Positions 6,914 through 16,993 of a DNA stretch of 64,000 nucleotides are shown here, piece after piece. Every line of letters starts with the position of its first letter. The first letter of the stretch is position 1. The notes under the pieces were generated by a model that was not told the origin of the DNA, made no database searches, and saw only the letters and a list, made by a program, of their open reading frames with translations. The stretch is taken from contig NZ_BMIA01000006.1 in NCBI RefSeq assembly GCF_014641595.1, forward strand, positions 1 to 64,000, in the 5' to 3' direction. The position numbers and the translations under genes are program-made. Source of the stretch: Dyadobacter endophyticus (GTDB lineage Bacteria > Bacteroidota > Bacteroidia > Cytophagales > Spirosomataceae).

Positions 6914-9900
6914 TCAGGGTTTCATCACACGCTGAACGGTGCTCAGATTGCCATTCTGAATGCGCAGCAAGTAAAGTCCCGAAGGATAATTGGCAAAATC
7001 AACTTCTGTTTTTTGCTGTTTAATCGCCTGGGTCGAACGCGGGCGACCGTTGAGGTCTACCACTTCGATGCTCGCTTGTTTTGGCGAAATAGTGCCGGTC
7101 ACTTCAACAGTGCATTTGCCGTTGATCACAGTCGGGTAAACCTTCGCCCAATCTGCCGGAACTGGTGGCTCGACACCCAGGATTGGGTCAACCTGCACTC
7201 TGACAGTACCAACGCCTCTGCCGGTCCCGCAGCTATTGGTTATTTTGGTAATAGCGTACGTGGTGGTCGTCTTCGGGGCCAGCTTGAAGTTGTAAGGAGT
7301 TGCATTGGCCGTAATCAGCGTGTCCTTTACGCCGTTGTTCAGCGTGAATGTCCAGGGTGACTTTCCGGTAATTTCGGCTTTCAAGTCGGCGGTTTCGCCT
7401 ACGAGAATGGTTTGTGTTCCTGTCAATGTCGCAACCGGCAGCGGGCTTGCATTAACTGTGATCGGGCTTACGCTTCCTTTCACTGTAAAGTCCGGATTGG
7501 CTCCCGAGCTGATCACGCGATAGAAATAGGTTCCTCCCTTGGTAGTATCAGGGAATGTGGCCGATACTGAATTCGCTGTGGCGGTCGACGAAATCGTATA
7601 GAATTTGGCGTCCACATTTTCCTTCGATACCTGCAATTTAAAGGTATTACCCTGAGGGAAATCACCGGACTGCTGGAAAGGCACGATAAACGGTTTGCTA
7701 GCACAAATCTCCGAAACCGAAGCGTTTCCTGTGTTAATGGTAGGTACTTTCACGGTAACCACCGCTTTACCGCCAATAGTGCCCGGACCGCAGATATTGC
7801 TAACTTCGGTGAGGAGGTAGCTGGTGGTTGTGATCGGCTTAACCTGCACCTGATGGTCGGCCTGATTAGTGGTTGCGGTGTCGCCGCTGGATAAAACATA
7901 ATGCCACGGACCGTCGCCTGTAAACTTGATGTTAATAGTCGCTGTCTGTCCCAGATCGATCGTTGGATTGCCTGAGATGGTCGCGGAAGGCAATGGTTTG
8001 ATATGGATTTTGATTTCTTCTTTCGGGCTTTCGCAGCCGTTGGACCCAGTTTGCGTTACATAGAACGAGTAATCCTGGACTTTCGCCGTGAAAGGAGTGA
8101 ACGGAACACCCTGGAACTCCGTGTCGTCTGCTGCGCGGTACCATTTCAGAATCGTTCCGGTTGCATCGAGTACCGGTGCGGTTGCATTCTGGCAGTATTC
8201 GAGGTAGGTCTTGGTGGTTGGCTTCGGCGTGGTATTTACTTTCACATCGATCTTGGCGCGGTCGCCTGGGCAGCCAGCCAAGGTTTGTCCGACATAATAG
8301 GAAGTCGTGCCACCTTCGGCTGTCGATGGTGTGGGGGCATTTGGACTTGCGCTGCCACCCGTTGCGTTGGTTCCATACCAATCCAGAGTTGCATTCGTTA
8401 CCGCTGTTGCTTTAAGTGGCTCCGCTGCGATAAACTGGCAGTATTCAATCAGTGACTGCGGAATACCCGGAACGCCTGGAAGCGGCTTTACGAGGACTTT
8501 CTGTGCCACGCGGGTAGTGCTTTCGCAGCCTTTGTTTGTTACTTGTGTTGCGTAATATGTCGTTTCTCCTGCATTTTTTAGATTGATAGAAGGCACACTT
8601 GGGCTTGCAGTACCACCGGTAGCTGCTGTGTACCAGTTCAAAGTATTGCCGTCCGATGCCTGCGTCGGGAATGCGTAGTTTTTATCCGTACGCTCCTGGC
8701 AGAAAGCTTCTGATAATGCGCTTACAGCTCCCGGAGTTGCGTTGATCACTACGTCGAGTTTGGCCCGGGGACTTTCGCATGAAAGGCTGCCGTAGGTGTT
8801 AGACTGGGTCACATAATAAGATGTTGTTCCCACTGTCGTTGCCGTTGGCGTGGGCGCAGTAGCAGAGCCACTACCGCCGGTAGGTCCGGAGTACCATTTG
8901 TAAACACCCCCTGATGGAGTCAATGCAACAGGTTTTGCTCCAATGCAATAGTTGACGGGCGTCACTACCGTTGGAGCCGCAGGAGTATCTTTAATGATTA
9001 CATCGATTTTCGCTCTTGGGCCTTCACACAAGCCGGATGACGTCTGGCTTACATAATAACTGGTAGTGCCTACGGTAGAAGTTACCGGCACGGGAGCACC
9101 ATCCAGCGCATTACCACCGCTGGGAGCCGTGTACCATTTAAGCCCACTACCTGTTGCCGTTAATGGCGTTGCTGTCGAGTTCTGACAGAGGTTTACCGTT
9201 GCAGTTACGGTAGGAGCAGTAGAAAGATTCTTTACGGTTACCTGGATCTCCGCTCTTTCACTTTCACAGCCATTCAAAGTCTGTGTTACATAATAGCTTT
9301 TGGTGCCGACCGCATTAGTGGTCGGTGTCGGTGCAGTGCTTGATCCCGTACCACCGGAAGCAGCAGCATACCATTTTAGTTCGGTTCCGGTAGCAGTAAG
9401 CTGAGCTGCTGTTGCATTGAGACAGTAGTCTAGATTTGCGACTCCCGGCTTGTCCGTCTTGTTAATGGTAACTTTTATTTCGGCTCTTGCGCTCTCACAA
9501 GCACCTACGGTTTGTGACACGTAATAGCTCGTAACGCCTTCCACTGCGCTCGAAGGCTTAGGCGCGGTGGTCGTGCTTGCGCCGCCTGATGCCTGAGTAT
9601 ACCATTTCAGATTAGAGCCTGTGGCGGTGAGGGTGGCCGTTGTGGCGCCGAGACAATATGAGACATTACTCACGCCAGGCGCTGCTGGCGGTGTACACGC
9701 ATTAACGGTAACCACAATTTGCGCCCTCGCACTTTCACATCCACCGACTGTTTGAGATACGTAATAAGATGTGCTTCCCGGCGCTGCTGTTGAAGGGGTT
9801 GGAGCTGTTGGCGAAGACGTTCCCCCGGTTGCATTGGTTCCGTACCATTTTAAATTGGTTCCCGTTGCGGTCAATGGAACGGCAGCATCGCCTACTGTAT

Positions 9901-11038
9901 AAGATTTGTTGGCAACGGTGGGTGCCGCGGGCGGAGTACAGGCAGTGACGGTAACCACAATTTGCGCTCTTGCGCTTTCACACCCACCCACAGTTTGAGA
10001 AACGTAATAGGATGTACTTCCCGGAGTTGTTGTCGAAGGGGTTGGGGCAGTCGCGGAAGCAGTTCCACCTGTTGCATCGGTTCCGTACCATTTCAAATTG
10101 GTTCCTGTTGCGGTCAATGGAACGGCAGCATCGCCTACTGTATAAGATTTGTTGGTAACAGTGGGGGCTGCCGGCGGAGTACAGGCAGTGACGGTAACGA
10201 CGATTTGCGCCCTCGCGCTTTCACATCCACCCACAGTTTGAGATACATAATAGGATGTATTGCCGGGAGTTGTTGTCGAAGGGGTTGGGGCAGTTGCGGA
10301 AGCAGTTCCACCGGTTGCATCGGTTCCGTACCATTTCAAATTGGTTCCTGTTGCGGTCAAAGGAACGGCTGCATCGCCTACTGTATAAGATTTGTTGGCA
10401 ACGGTGGGTGCTGCCGGCGGCGTACAAGCAGTCACAATCACGTCTATTTTAGCACGGGCGCTTTCGCATCCCGCAGGCTTTTGAGAGACATAATAGCTCT
10501 TAGTACCAGGTGTATCGGTAGAAGGAGTTATAGATGCAACACCGGTTCCGCCGGTAGGGTCGGTATACCACAGCAAACCGGTAGCAGGTGTGGCTGTTAA
10601 TGCTACTGCGCTTGTTCCCTGAACATAATTAACAGGCGTAGTCACCGTAGGCGTTGCGGGGACTGCATTCACCGTTAAGGCGCTTTCAGATCCCGTTGCA
10701 ATCGTAGCCGCTACCAACTTGGATATGATGCGGATCTTGTAAGCAGATCCCGCCGCAGTTCCGCCTGGAATAGTGGCAGTAATAGGAGAAGCAGTAGCAT
10801 TTCCAATCTCCACCGGAGCTCCGAAGGCTCCCGCTGCATCAGACAATTGTGCGATGAAACTGGTTAACGGTGCTACGGTTCCCGTGGTGGTAAATGGCAC
10901 CGAAACCTCCCCTCCCGCGCAAGCTGGTGATGGGGTGATCGCCCCCGTGGTAATTGTCGTTTGTCCGAATGAAGCTGCCAGGCAGAACAGCGTGGCGAAA
11001 ATGGTAAGGAAACTCTCTTTAATAAATGTTCTTTTCAT
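6914..11038 (-). CDS. Large secreted Ig-repeat protein with T9SS sorting domain, 1374 aa
   Basis: A signal peptide (FATLFCLAASFGQ) leads into an N-terminal beta domain and then about eleven tandem Ig-like units of about 80 residues, each with 'LTATG..LKWYg...GGt' and ending 'SYYVSQT..GCESaRA.I.VtV'. This is the CHU_C-associated Ig-like type. Three further beta domains follow, and then a C-terminal type A T9SS sorting domain of about 75 residues (VYPTVINGKC ... YPSGLYLLRIQ ... VMKP). The protein is therefore predicted to be exported by T9SS and held at or released from the surface. No catalytic domain is visible. Units 2-4 are almost identical, and in them a Cys present as YC in later units is missing. 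It is probably an adhesin or structural protein; that is inference. Confidence 0.85.
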   Translation of the reverse strand: MKRTFIKESFLTIFATLFCLAASFGQTTITTGAITPSPACAGGEVSVPFTTTGTVAPLTSFIAQLSDAAGAFGAPVEIGNATASPITATIPGGTAAGSAYKIRIISKLVAATIATGSESALTVNAVPATPTVTTPVNYVQGTSAVALTATPATGLLWYTDPTGGTGVASITPSTDTPGTKSYYVSQKPAGCESARAKIDVIVTACTPPAAPTVANKSYTVGDAAVPLTATGTNLKWYGTDATGGTASATAPTPSTTTPGNTSYYVSQTVGGCESARAQIVVTVTACTPPAAPTVTNKSYTVGDAAVPLTATGTNLKWYGTDATGGTASATAPTPSTTTPGSTSYYVSQTVGGCESARAQIVVTVTACTPPAAPTVANKSYTVGDAAVPLTATGTNLKWYGTNATGGTSSPTAPTPSTAAPGSTSYYVSQTVGGCESARAQIVVTVNACTPPAAPGVSNVSYCLGATTATLTATGSNLKWYTQASGGASTTTAPKPSSAVEGVTSYYVSQTVGACESARAEIKVTINKTDKPGVANLDYCLNATAAQLTATGTELKWYAAASGGTGSSTAPTPTTNAVGTKSYYVTQTLNGCESERAEIQVTVKNLSTAPTVTATVNLCQNSTATPLTATGSGLKWYTAPSGGNALDGAPVPVTSTVGTTSYYVSQTSSGLCEGPRAKIDVIIKDTPAAPTVVTPVNYCIGAKPVALTPSGGVYKWYSGPTGGSGSATAPTPTATTVGTTSYYVTQSNTYGSLSCESPRAKLDVVINATPGAVSALSEAFCQERTDKNYAFPTQASDGNTLNWYTAATGGTASPSVPSINLKNAGETTYYATQVTNKGCESTTRVAQKVLVKPLPGVPGIPQSLIEYCQFIAAEPLKATAVTNATLDWYGTNATGGSASPNAPTPSTAEGGTTSYYVGQTLAGCPGDRAKIDVKVNTTPKPTTKTYLEYCQNATAPVLDATGTILKWYRAADDTEFQGVPFTPFTAKVQDYSFYVTQTGSNGCESPKEEIKIHIKPLPSATISGNPTIDLGQTATINIKFTGDGPWHYVLSSGDTATTNQADHQVQVKPITTTSYLLTEVSNICGPGTIGGKAVVTVKVPTINTGNASVSEICASKPFIVPFQQSGDFPQGNTFKLQVSKENVDAKFYTISSTATANSVSATFPDTTKGGTYFYRVISSGANPDFTVKGSVSPITVNASPLPVATLTGTQTILVGETADLKAEITGKSPWTFTLNNGVKDTLITANATPYNFKLAPKTTTTYAITKITNSCGTGRGVGTVRVQVDPILGVEPPVPADWAKVYPTVINGKCTVEVTGTISPKQASIEVVDLNGRPRSTQAIKQQKTEVDFANYPSGLYLLRIQNGNLSTVQRVMKP
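9704..10435 (-). repeat. Three near-identical tandem repeats of about 243 bp in the Ig-repeat gene
   Basis: The units encoding ACTPPAAPTV...ARAQIVVTV occur three times in succession with few nucleotide differences, while the flanking units share only the protein pattern. This implies recent duplication or gene conversion and a site where copy number could vary. Assembly errors are also likely in such a place. Confidence 0.8.
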
Positions 11039-11115
11039 GTATCTGTCTAAATATCTTTCCGCTAACCTTTTGACTGGTAAAGTTAGAGATATTTTTCAAA
11101 TACGCTGAAGGTGAT

Positions 11116-14100
11116 TTAAGGAAGCTGGCTTTTCCGTTGAATCAAAGAACTGTACACTACGTCCTGAATTTTGCGGCGTGTACGCTGGGTAGTAATCGCC
11201 GTGTTTTCCGCATCGGGACTGACTCGGTTGGAGAGGAATACAAACACCAGGTCTTCCTCGGGGTCGACCCAAACCATCGTGCCCGTGAAACCCGTGTGCC
11301 CGAAGGAGTTGACGGAGGTCAGCGGCGATACATAGGAACTGTTGCCATCTGCCGGCGCCTTGTCCCAGCCCAGCCCGCGATGATGCGACTCGTCGTACAT
11401 GCGGGAGAAGAACGGCACCGTGGCTTGTTCGTAATAACGTTTTCCGGCGTAATTGCCCTTCCAAAGATTCATTTGAAGTAAAACGGCCAGGTCGCGTGCC
11501 GTGCCAAACAGGCCCGCATGCCCGGAAACGCCTCCGACGATGGCGGCCATCTGATCGTGCACCGTCCCTTGCAGCAGCTGTCCGCGGAAACGGTAATCCT
11601 GTTCGGTAGGTGCTATCTGTTTTTCAGGAAAACGACGCAACGGATTAAAGCCGAGATAGGCCAGGCCCAGCGGCTCATAAATATTGGCAGCCACAAAAAC
11701 ATCCAGCGGCTGGCCGGTTATTCTTTCTACAATTTTTTGCAGGGTCAAAAAGCCGAGATCGCTGTACAAATAACCATAAGTGCCAGCCCGGTCGCGGCGG
11801 TTGTTCATCGGCGATTCTACAACCCATTTCCATACGGAATCGCGCAATGCACCTTTGGCAAAAAGCTTGGGCGCTACCTGCAAATAGTAGGCGGTATCCT
11901 GTTTCGAGCTGTAATATTCGGGCAGCAGCCCTCCGGCGCTGGTTTTGGTTCTGTCCCAAAGCGAGGGGTAGAACGAAATCAGGCCCGAGCGGTGCAGAAG
12001 TAGGTCGCGGACGGTGAAGTTCTGTTTGGTAGTACCTGCCAGTTCCGGGAGATACTTCGATGCTTTTTCGTCCAGTCCGATCTGCTTCCGGTCGTAAAGC
12101 AGCATTACGGCCTGCAATGTGGCCGAAACCTTCGTGACCGAAGCAAGGTCGTAAATCGTTTCGGGCGTTACGCGGTCGTTGGTCCGGTAGCTTAGCCCGC
12201 CGAACTGTTTTTCGTAAATGATCTTACCCTGTCTGGCCACGAGTACTTCGCAGCCAGGGAAAACGTGATCATTCACCGCCGCCGTAGCGATTTCATCGAT
12301 TTTTTTAAGCGAAATACCATCCATACCCACGCTCTCCGGTGTGCCGAATGCAATGCGATTGATGGAAGTTGTACTCACACCAGTCCCTGTTTTATAAGCC
12401 AATACCGAGACCGGCAGACGCCCTTTCGAACTCAGCGCGCCAAAAATGATCTGCGGAACGATTTCCTGCTGGTCTTTCCCGTCCTGATTGGCGCAGATCA
12501 GCGCGTCGGTTACTGGGAAATATTGAATGCTGTATGGCGTGCCGAAGAGGCAAAGGATCACTTTTTTGTTCTGCTGTTTGAGCTGGTTTACAAAATCGGC
12601 CATGCCTGTGGTAACCCCGTAATTCCTGCCCGGCTTGGAGCTGATGCCGTGAATATCGACGATCACAGTATTGTAAGGTTCCAGGTAACCCAGCATTTCG
12701 GTAATCTGCTCCTGCGACGACGGCCCGTCGTAGAACGAATAGCTCCGCATCGGTTTGTAGGTCGAAAGCATTTTCTGGAATGCCGTACTGCTACCCTCGC
12801 CAATGCTTACGGACGCGATATTGTTGTCCATCACCGAGCCGATGGGAAGGATGTTATTGTCGTTTTTCACGACGGTCACCGAAGCTTCGCACAGCTCGCG
12901 GTAGAGCTCATTGCTCTTCTCGCTGTTCAGGTCGGCGTACAGATTATTAATGTCAATAGGCTGGTATTTGCTCAATCCGGCCCAGTATTTAGCCTGCAAA
13001 ATGCGTTTGACCTTATCGTCGATGATCTTTTCGCTGATCAGTTTCTGGTTAATAGCGTCTTTAATGCGGGTTACCGTTTCGGCAATGCTTTCGGGGTAAA
13101 GCAGCACATCGTTGCCAGCTACCAGTGCTTTCAGGTTCACGTCGGCGGCTTTGCCGTTTTTAAGTACCCCGCGCATGTTCATGGCATCGGTAAATACCAG
13201 TCCGCGAAAGCCCAGGTCTTTACGAAGCAAGCCATTCACAACCTTGTCGGAGAGCGAACTGGCCTGGTTGGGTGTGTTATCCAATGCAGGAATGTACAAA
13301 TGCGCATTGAGAACGCCCATCAGACTGTCCGCAATCATCTCACGGTAGGGGTACAGGTCCGTATTGCTGAGTTGTTCCAAAGAATGCGTCAGCACCGGCA
13401 ATGTGAAATGCGAATCCGCATCGGTATCACCATGGCCGGGGAAATGCTTGGCGGTAGCGATAATGCGGTTGTGCTGCAAGCCTTTCATATAGGCGATCGA
13501 CTTCCGGGCTACATTCTCTTTGTCCTCACCGAACGAACGTATACCGATCACCGGGTTGTCCGCATTGCTGTTGATATCCGAGACCGGCGCGAAGTTAATT
13601 TGGATGCCAAGGCGTTTGCACTGGCGGGCGATGTCGTCGCCCATGCGGTAAATCAACCGATCGTCCTGGATCGAGCCGAGTACCATTTGTTTGGGAAAGG
13701 AAATCGTACTGTCGAGGCGCATACCGAGGCCCCATTCGCCATCGATACCGATAAAAAGCGGGATGTTGGAATGCGACTGGTAGCGGTTTGTAAGTTGTGC
13801 CTGGCCTACCGGTCCGCCTTGAAAGAATATAAGGCCGCCGATCTGGTAGTCGTTGACCAGCTTGTCGATGTATTTGTAATGGGATTCGTCACGGTTCGAG
13901 TAAGTAGCTACCATGAAAAGCTGGCCGATCTTCTGCTCGATACTCAGGGATTTGAGGGTACTGTCCACCCATTCGTTTTCGGGCAGGACGAGCACCGGAT
14001 CGCGGCGCTTTTTGGGGGTTTTGTGTTTGGGTTCAACAACAGCAGGCTCCTTTTTGACCGCTATTGCCGTCACCGTCATCATTTTCCAGGCAACAGAGGC

Positions 14101-14184
14101 CATAGAGGTAAGCACCACCAGCGCTACTACAATCACAACAACACGAAACCGGCTGAACCACCAATTTTTCATACCTGAAAACAC
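11116..14184 (-). CDS. GH3 beta-N-acetylhexosaminidase fused to a serine beta-lactamase-type domain, 1022 aa
   Basis: A single N-terminal membrane anchor (residues 14-30) is followed by a glycoside hydrolase family 3 domain. It has the NagZ-like motif KHFPGHGDTDADSH, carrying the His/Asp pair used by this subgroup, and a nucleophile region VFTDAMNMRG. An ABC-like intermediate region leads to a C-terminal serine hydrolase (PF00144 type) with SVTK (S-x-x-K), YSDLG (Y-x-N-like) and HTGFTG. The two-enzyme fusion is known in Bacteroidota. It is thought to act on peptidoglycan or its fragments in the periplasm, with GH3 removing N-acetylglucosamine and the serine domain acting on peptide or amide bonds (family knowledge). 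No partner gene is coupled to it. Confidence 0.88.
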   Translation of the reverse strand: MFSGMKNWWFSRFRVVVIVVALVVLTSMASVAWKMMTVTAIAVKKEPAVVEPKHKTPKKRRDPVLVLPENEWVDSTLKSLSIEQKIGQLFMVATYSNRDESHYKYIDKLVNDYQIGGLIFFQGGPVGQAQLTNRYQSHSNIPLFIGIDGEWGLGMRLDSTISFPKQMVLGSIQDDRLIYRMGDDIARQCKRLGIQINFAPVSDINSNADNPVIGIRSFGEDKENVARKSIAYMKGLQHNRIIATAKHFPGHGDTDADSHFTLPVLTHSLEQLSNTDLYPYREMIADSLMGVLNAHLYIPALDNTPNQASSLSDKVVNGLLRKDLGFRGLVFTDAMNMRGVLKNGKAADVNLKALVAGNDVLLYPESIAETVTRIKDAINQKLISEKIIDDKVKRILQAKYWAGLSKYQPIDINNLYADLNSEKSNELYRELCEASVTVVKNDNNILPIGSVMDNNIASVSIGEGSSTAFQKMLSTYKPMRSYSFYDGPSSQEQITEMLGYLEPYNTVIVDIHGISSKPGRNYGVTTGMADFVNQLKQQNKKVILCLFGTPYSIQYFPVTDALICANQDGKDQQEIVPQIIFGALSSKGRLPVSVLAYKTGTGVSTTSINRIAFGTPESVGMDGISLKKIDEIATAAVNDHVFPGCEVLVARQGKIIYEKQFGGLSYRTNDRVTPETIYDLASVTKVSATLQAVMLLYDRKQIGLDEKASKYLPELAGTTKQNFTVRDLLLHRSGLISFYPSLWDRTKTSAGGLLPEYYSSKQDTAYYLQVAPKLFAKGALRDSVWKWVVESPMNNRRDRAGTYGYLYSDLGFLTLQKIVERITGQPLDVFVAANIYEPLGLAYLGFNPLRRFPEKQIAPTEQDYRFRGQLLQGTVHDQMAAIVGGVSGHAGLFGTARDLAVLLQMNLWKGNYAGKRYYEQATVPFFSRMYDESHHRGLGWDKAPADGNSSYVSPLTSVNSFGHTGFTGTMVWVDPEEDLVFVFLSNRVSPDAENTAITTQRTRRKIQDVVYSSLIQRKSQLP

Positions 14185-14354
14185 TGACTTAACGAGGGAA
14201 TGTTAGGTTTACCACTTCAATAACTGACATTGGATTTCATCAAAAGTTACAACAATAACAAATTTTCAGCGCTTTAAATCCAGGAAAATATGGTTTTAAT
14301 GCAATTCTAATATTTGCTTAACCGAATATCGTCTTGATAACTACTGTCGGAACA

Positions 14355-15065
14355 TCAAGCTTGCTGCGTGAGCTTCCTGAAAATATCTTCCAGCGAATCG
14401 CCCGTGTCTCTGAGCTCCTGCAACGAACTGTCACTCACTACTTTTCCTTTGTTGATGATGATCACGCGGTCGCATAATGCTTCCACTTCCTGCATAATGT
14501 GCGTGGAAAAGAGCACTGTTTTGTCCTTCCCGGCCGTACGGATCACCTCGCGGATCTCCTGGATCTGGTTAGGGTCGAGGCCGGTCGTCGGTTCGTCGAG
14601 GATCAGCACGTCCGGATTGTGCAAAAAAGACTGCGCTAACCCGACGCGCTGCCGGTAACCTTTGGAAAGCTGTCCGATCTTCTTTCGTCGCTCCGGTTCC
14701 AACCCGCACATCGCGATCACCTCGTCGACCCTTGCCTTCAATGCGGCTCCACTCATTCCGTACAGTTTTCCTGAAAAGAGCAGGAGTTCCGTTACGTACA
14801 TGTCCAGGTACAGCGGGTTATGCTCGGGCAAGTAGCCGATAGCCCTGCGCGCGGGCATAGGTTCCTGTATCACATCGAAATCCGAAACTTTGGCGAGGCC
14901 TTCGGTTGGTTTGAGATAGCCGGTCAGGATTTTCATCGTCGTCGATTTTCCGGCCCCATTCGGACCTAGAAAACCCACAATTTCACCTTTTTTAAGATTA
15001 AATGAAATCCCGTCGACCGCACGCTGCGTTCCGTAAACCTTGGTCAAGTTGGCGACTTGGATCAT
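14355..15065 (-). CDS. ABC transporter ATP-binding protein, GldA-like, 236 aa
   Basis: This is an ATPase subunit with Walker A GPNGAGKST, Q-loop region, signature LSKGYRQR, Walker B VLILDEPTTGLDP and the H-loop STHIMQEVE. The sequence is closest by eye to the GldA/NatA group linked with gliding motility in Bacteroidota. GldA proteins are usually near 300 residues with a C-terminal extension that is missing here, and no gldFG permease genes are adjacent, so the specific role is uncertain. It could equally serve a lipid or Na+ exporter encoded elsewhere. The gene ends 171 bp upstream of the GH3 gene and starts 51 bp after the acyltransferase-like gene, in the same direction. Confidence 0.8.
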   Translation of the reverse strand: MIQVANLTKVYGTQRAVDGISFNLKKGEIVGFLGPNGAGKSTTMKILTGYLKPTEGLAKVSDFDVIQEPMPARRAIGYLPEHNPLYLDMYVTELLLFSGKLYGMSGAALKARVDEVIAMCGLEPERRKKIGQLSKGYRQRVGLAQSFLHNPDVLILDEPTTGLDPNQIQEIREVIRTAGKDKTVLFSTHIMQEVEALCDRVIIINKGKVVSDSSLQELRDTGDSLEDIFRKLTQQA

Positions 15066-15116
15066 ATTTTAATGTTGAATGTGTGAATGACGGAATGCTT
15101 GACCATTCCTGACATT

Positions 15117-16232
15117 TTATACTTTTAAAAACAATTTGTTTCTGTAAAGTAAATACATAAATGCCCATTGTACGGCGATAAATGCAATTACTTCGCCCAC
15201 CGCTTCTGCTCCATGCGGTAAATAGCTTAGTAATCCGCCGAACAATGCCCGGGACGTATAACCAAAGTCGATGAACCGTCCGACCATATAAATGACGATC
15301 GAATTCATCCCTATTACTACAAAGAACAACACCCATTTGCGGTAGTTGAGTACATCCACGACCCAGTAGAACAATGCGAGCAGCAATGTGCTAAACCCAC
15401 CTGCGCACAGTACGAACGAGCTGGTCCAGAGGTTTTTATTGATAGGAAAAAAATGATCCCAGACGAGGCAAACCAAGAGACTAACAATTCCTGCAAAAAC
15501 CAGGTAAATGACTTTGCTCTTCTGAGAAATGATTTCGTGGCTGGTTCTGAGCAACTCGCCCGCGAAAATGCCCATCAGACCGGTAGCTATGGCTGGAATC
15601 GTCGAAACGAGTCCTTCGGGATCGTGAATGGTGAGGTGCAGACGGCCAGGGATAAGCATTTTGTCGATATAGCTGGCCGGGTTGCAGTCGATGGTTAAGA
15701 AGCCCGCTCCGCACCCGGGGACGGGATAGAACATCATAAACAGGTAATAGCCGATGAGCAGCCCACCGAACCAGATCCATCGTGCCCGGAAACCGAAATA
15801 GAGGTAAATGATCTGCGCGAACATTCCTGCGAGCCCGATCCGCGCGAGCACGCTCGGGTAGCGCATCTGCGACCATTCCGTTTCAAAAAGGCCATTGTTG
15901 TAAATGATGCCCAGAATAACCAGGATAATGCCTCGTTGAATCACCTTGCGGATCAGCTGTGAGGGCGGTACCCCCTTTTCGAGGCGGCTGCCCAATGAAA
16001 AGGGCGTTGAAACACCGGCCATGAAAAGGAAAGTGGGGAAAATGAGATCATAGGCACGGAAACCGTTCCAATCGGGGTGGGTAAACTGGTGTGCCAGGAA
16101 TATCGCCCACGACCAGCCGGTCACTTTGGCGAGCACATGGAAAATCTCTTCGCCACCGGAAATCCAGAACATATCAAAACCACGCAACGTATCCAGGGAC
16201 AATAACCTTTGTGAAGGAGCACTATCTTTCAT
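15117..16232 (-). CDS. Multi-spanning acyltransferase-like membrane protein (DUF5009/HGSNAT type), 371 aa
   Basis: The N-terminus RLLSLDTLRGFDMFWISGGE carries the LDxLRGFDM motif of the heparan-alpha-glucosaminide N-acetyltransferase/DUF5009 group. About ten hydrophobic segments follow, with LIFPTFLFMAGVS early on. Family members move acetyl groups across the inner membrane to sugars. The acceptor in bacteria is generally unknown, and nothing here reveals it. The gene reads toward the ABC ATPase, but a link between the two is not evident. Confidence 0.82.
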   Translation of the reverse strand: MKDSAPSQRLLSLDTLRGFDMFWISGGEEIFHVLAKVTGWSWAIFLAHQFTHPDWNGFRAYDLIFPTFLFMAGVSTPFSLGSRLEKGVPPSQLIRKVIQRGIILVILGIIYNNGLFETEWSQMRYPSVLARIGLAGMFAQIIYLYFGFRARWIWFGGLLIGYYLFMMFYPVPGCGAGFLTIDCNPASYIDKMLIPGRLHLTIHDPEGLVSTIPAIATGLMGIFAGELLRTSHEIISQKSKVIYLVFAGIVSLLVCLVWDHFFPINKNLWTSSFVLCAGGFSTLLLALFYWVVDVLNYRKWVLFFVVIGMNSIVIYMVGRFIDFGYTSRALFGGLLSYLPHGAEAVGEVIAFIAVQWAFMYLLYRNKLFLKV

Positions 16233-16464
16233 CTGACAAAACAGGGTGTAGGGAAATAAAATTTGGAAAATTGAATGGAGTTTGAAATAAAACCAATAGC
16301 AACTACTGTAAAGATTGCAAAAAATACCATTCGAACTTCCTTGTAAAACTATATTTATTTGAATAAGTCTATAAGTCTCACGGATAATGAAAAAGAGGGG
16401 TGGTATATAATGGCCGGCAGAAAGACCGTTATAAGCATCGAATTTTTAACCCATCATCACCCCC

Positions 16465-16905
16465 ATGAAAAGAATCCTGACACTGATCTTCGCCCTCGGC
16501 CTGCTACTGGGCAGCCTTGCCAATTCCACATCATTCGCACAGAGCCGCCGGAGCGACGACCGCCGCGGTAGCGACCGGCGCAGCGACGATGGTTTCGAAA
16601 GTGGTGATCCCGCCGTGAATAGCAAGCTCAACAACCGGCGGCTCGAAAAGAACATGGACAAGTATGCCGACCAGCTTCAACTCAGCAAGCGGCAGCAAAA
16701 ACAGCTCAAAAAGATTGATCGCCGTTACGCGAGAATGGAAAGGAAAATGAAGCGCCGTGGCGACAATAAACGAAGCGACCGCAAACGCCTTGCAGAAGAA
16801 AAGCGGATTGAGATTATTGAAATACTAACGCCCGATCAGCAGCAGACACTGGAAGCACTGTCGAAAAAAGGGCGGTTTAGCTTCGAGCAGTTGTTTGGAA
16901 GGTAA
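16465..16905 (+). CDS. Small exported, highly charged protein (Spy/CpxP-like character), 146 aa
   Basis: A signal peptide (LIFALGLLLGSLANSTSFAQ) precedes a region very rich in Arg, Asp and Ser (RRSDDRRGSDRRSDDG). A helical part follows: LSKRQQKQLKKIDRRYARMERKMKRR, then ILTPDQQQTLEAL. The 'L(S/T)..Q...L..I' pattern repeated twice resembles the LTxxQ motifs of Spy/CpxP periplasmic chaperones, but the fit is loose. The gene stands alone between two minus-strand operons; the 230 bp upstream show no strong promoter match. Confidence 0.7.
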   Translation: MKRILTLIFALGLLLGSLANSTSFAQSRRSDDRRGSDRRSDDGFESGDPAVNSKLNNRRLEKNMDKYADQLQLSKRQQKQLKKIDRRYARMERKMKRRGDNKRSDRKRLAEEKRIEIIEILTPDQQQTLEALSKKGRFSFEQLFGR

Positions 16906-16993
16906 ACCTTTCAATGGCCGAAATCATAATATTTTTGGATTTTAATCCTTGAATAGTAGGAATGCGGCTTATTTAAGGCGAGCCCTGCCCCCA

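Noticed and set aside
9962..10600. A 212-codon plus-strand frame rich in Cys, Gly and Ser
   Set aside because: It is the mirror of the Ig-repeat DNA; its repeats are those of the real gene on the other strand.
6914..11038. The regular repeats around 9.7-10.4 kb taken as a CRISPR array
   Set aside because: The units are about 243 bp, coding, in frame and without spacers; no cas genes are present anywhere in the window.
12265..14178. A 637-codon plus-strand open frame
   Set aside because: It is antisense to the GH3/serine hydrolase gene, has the composition of a shadow frame (His/Arg/Val-rich) and no family resemblance.
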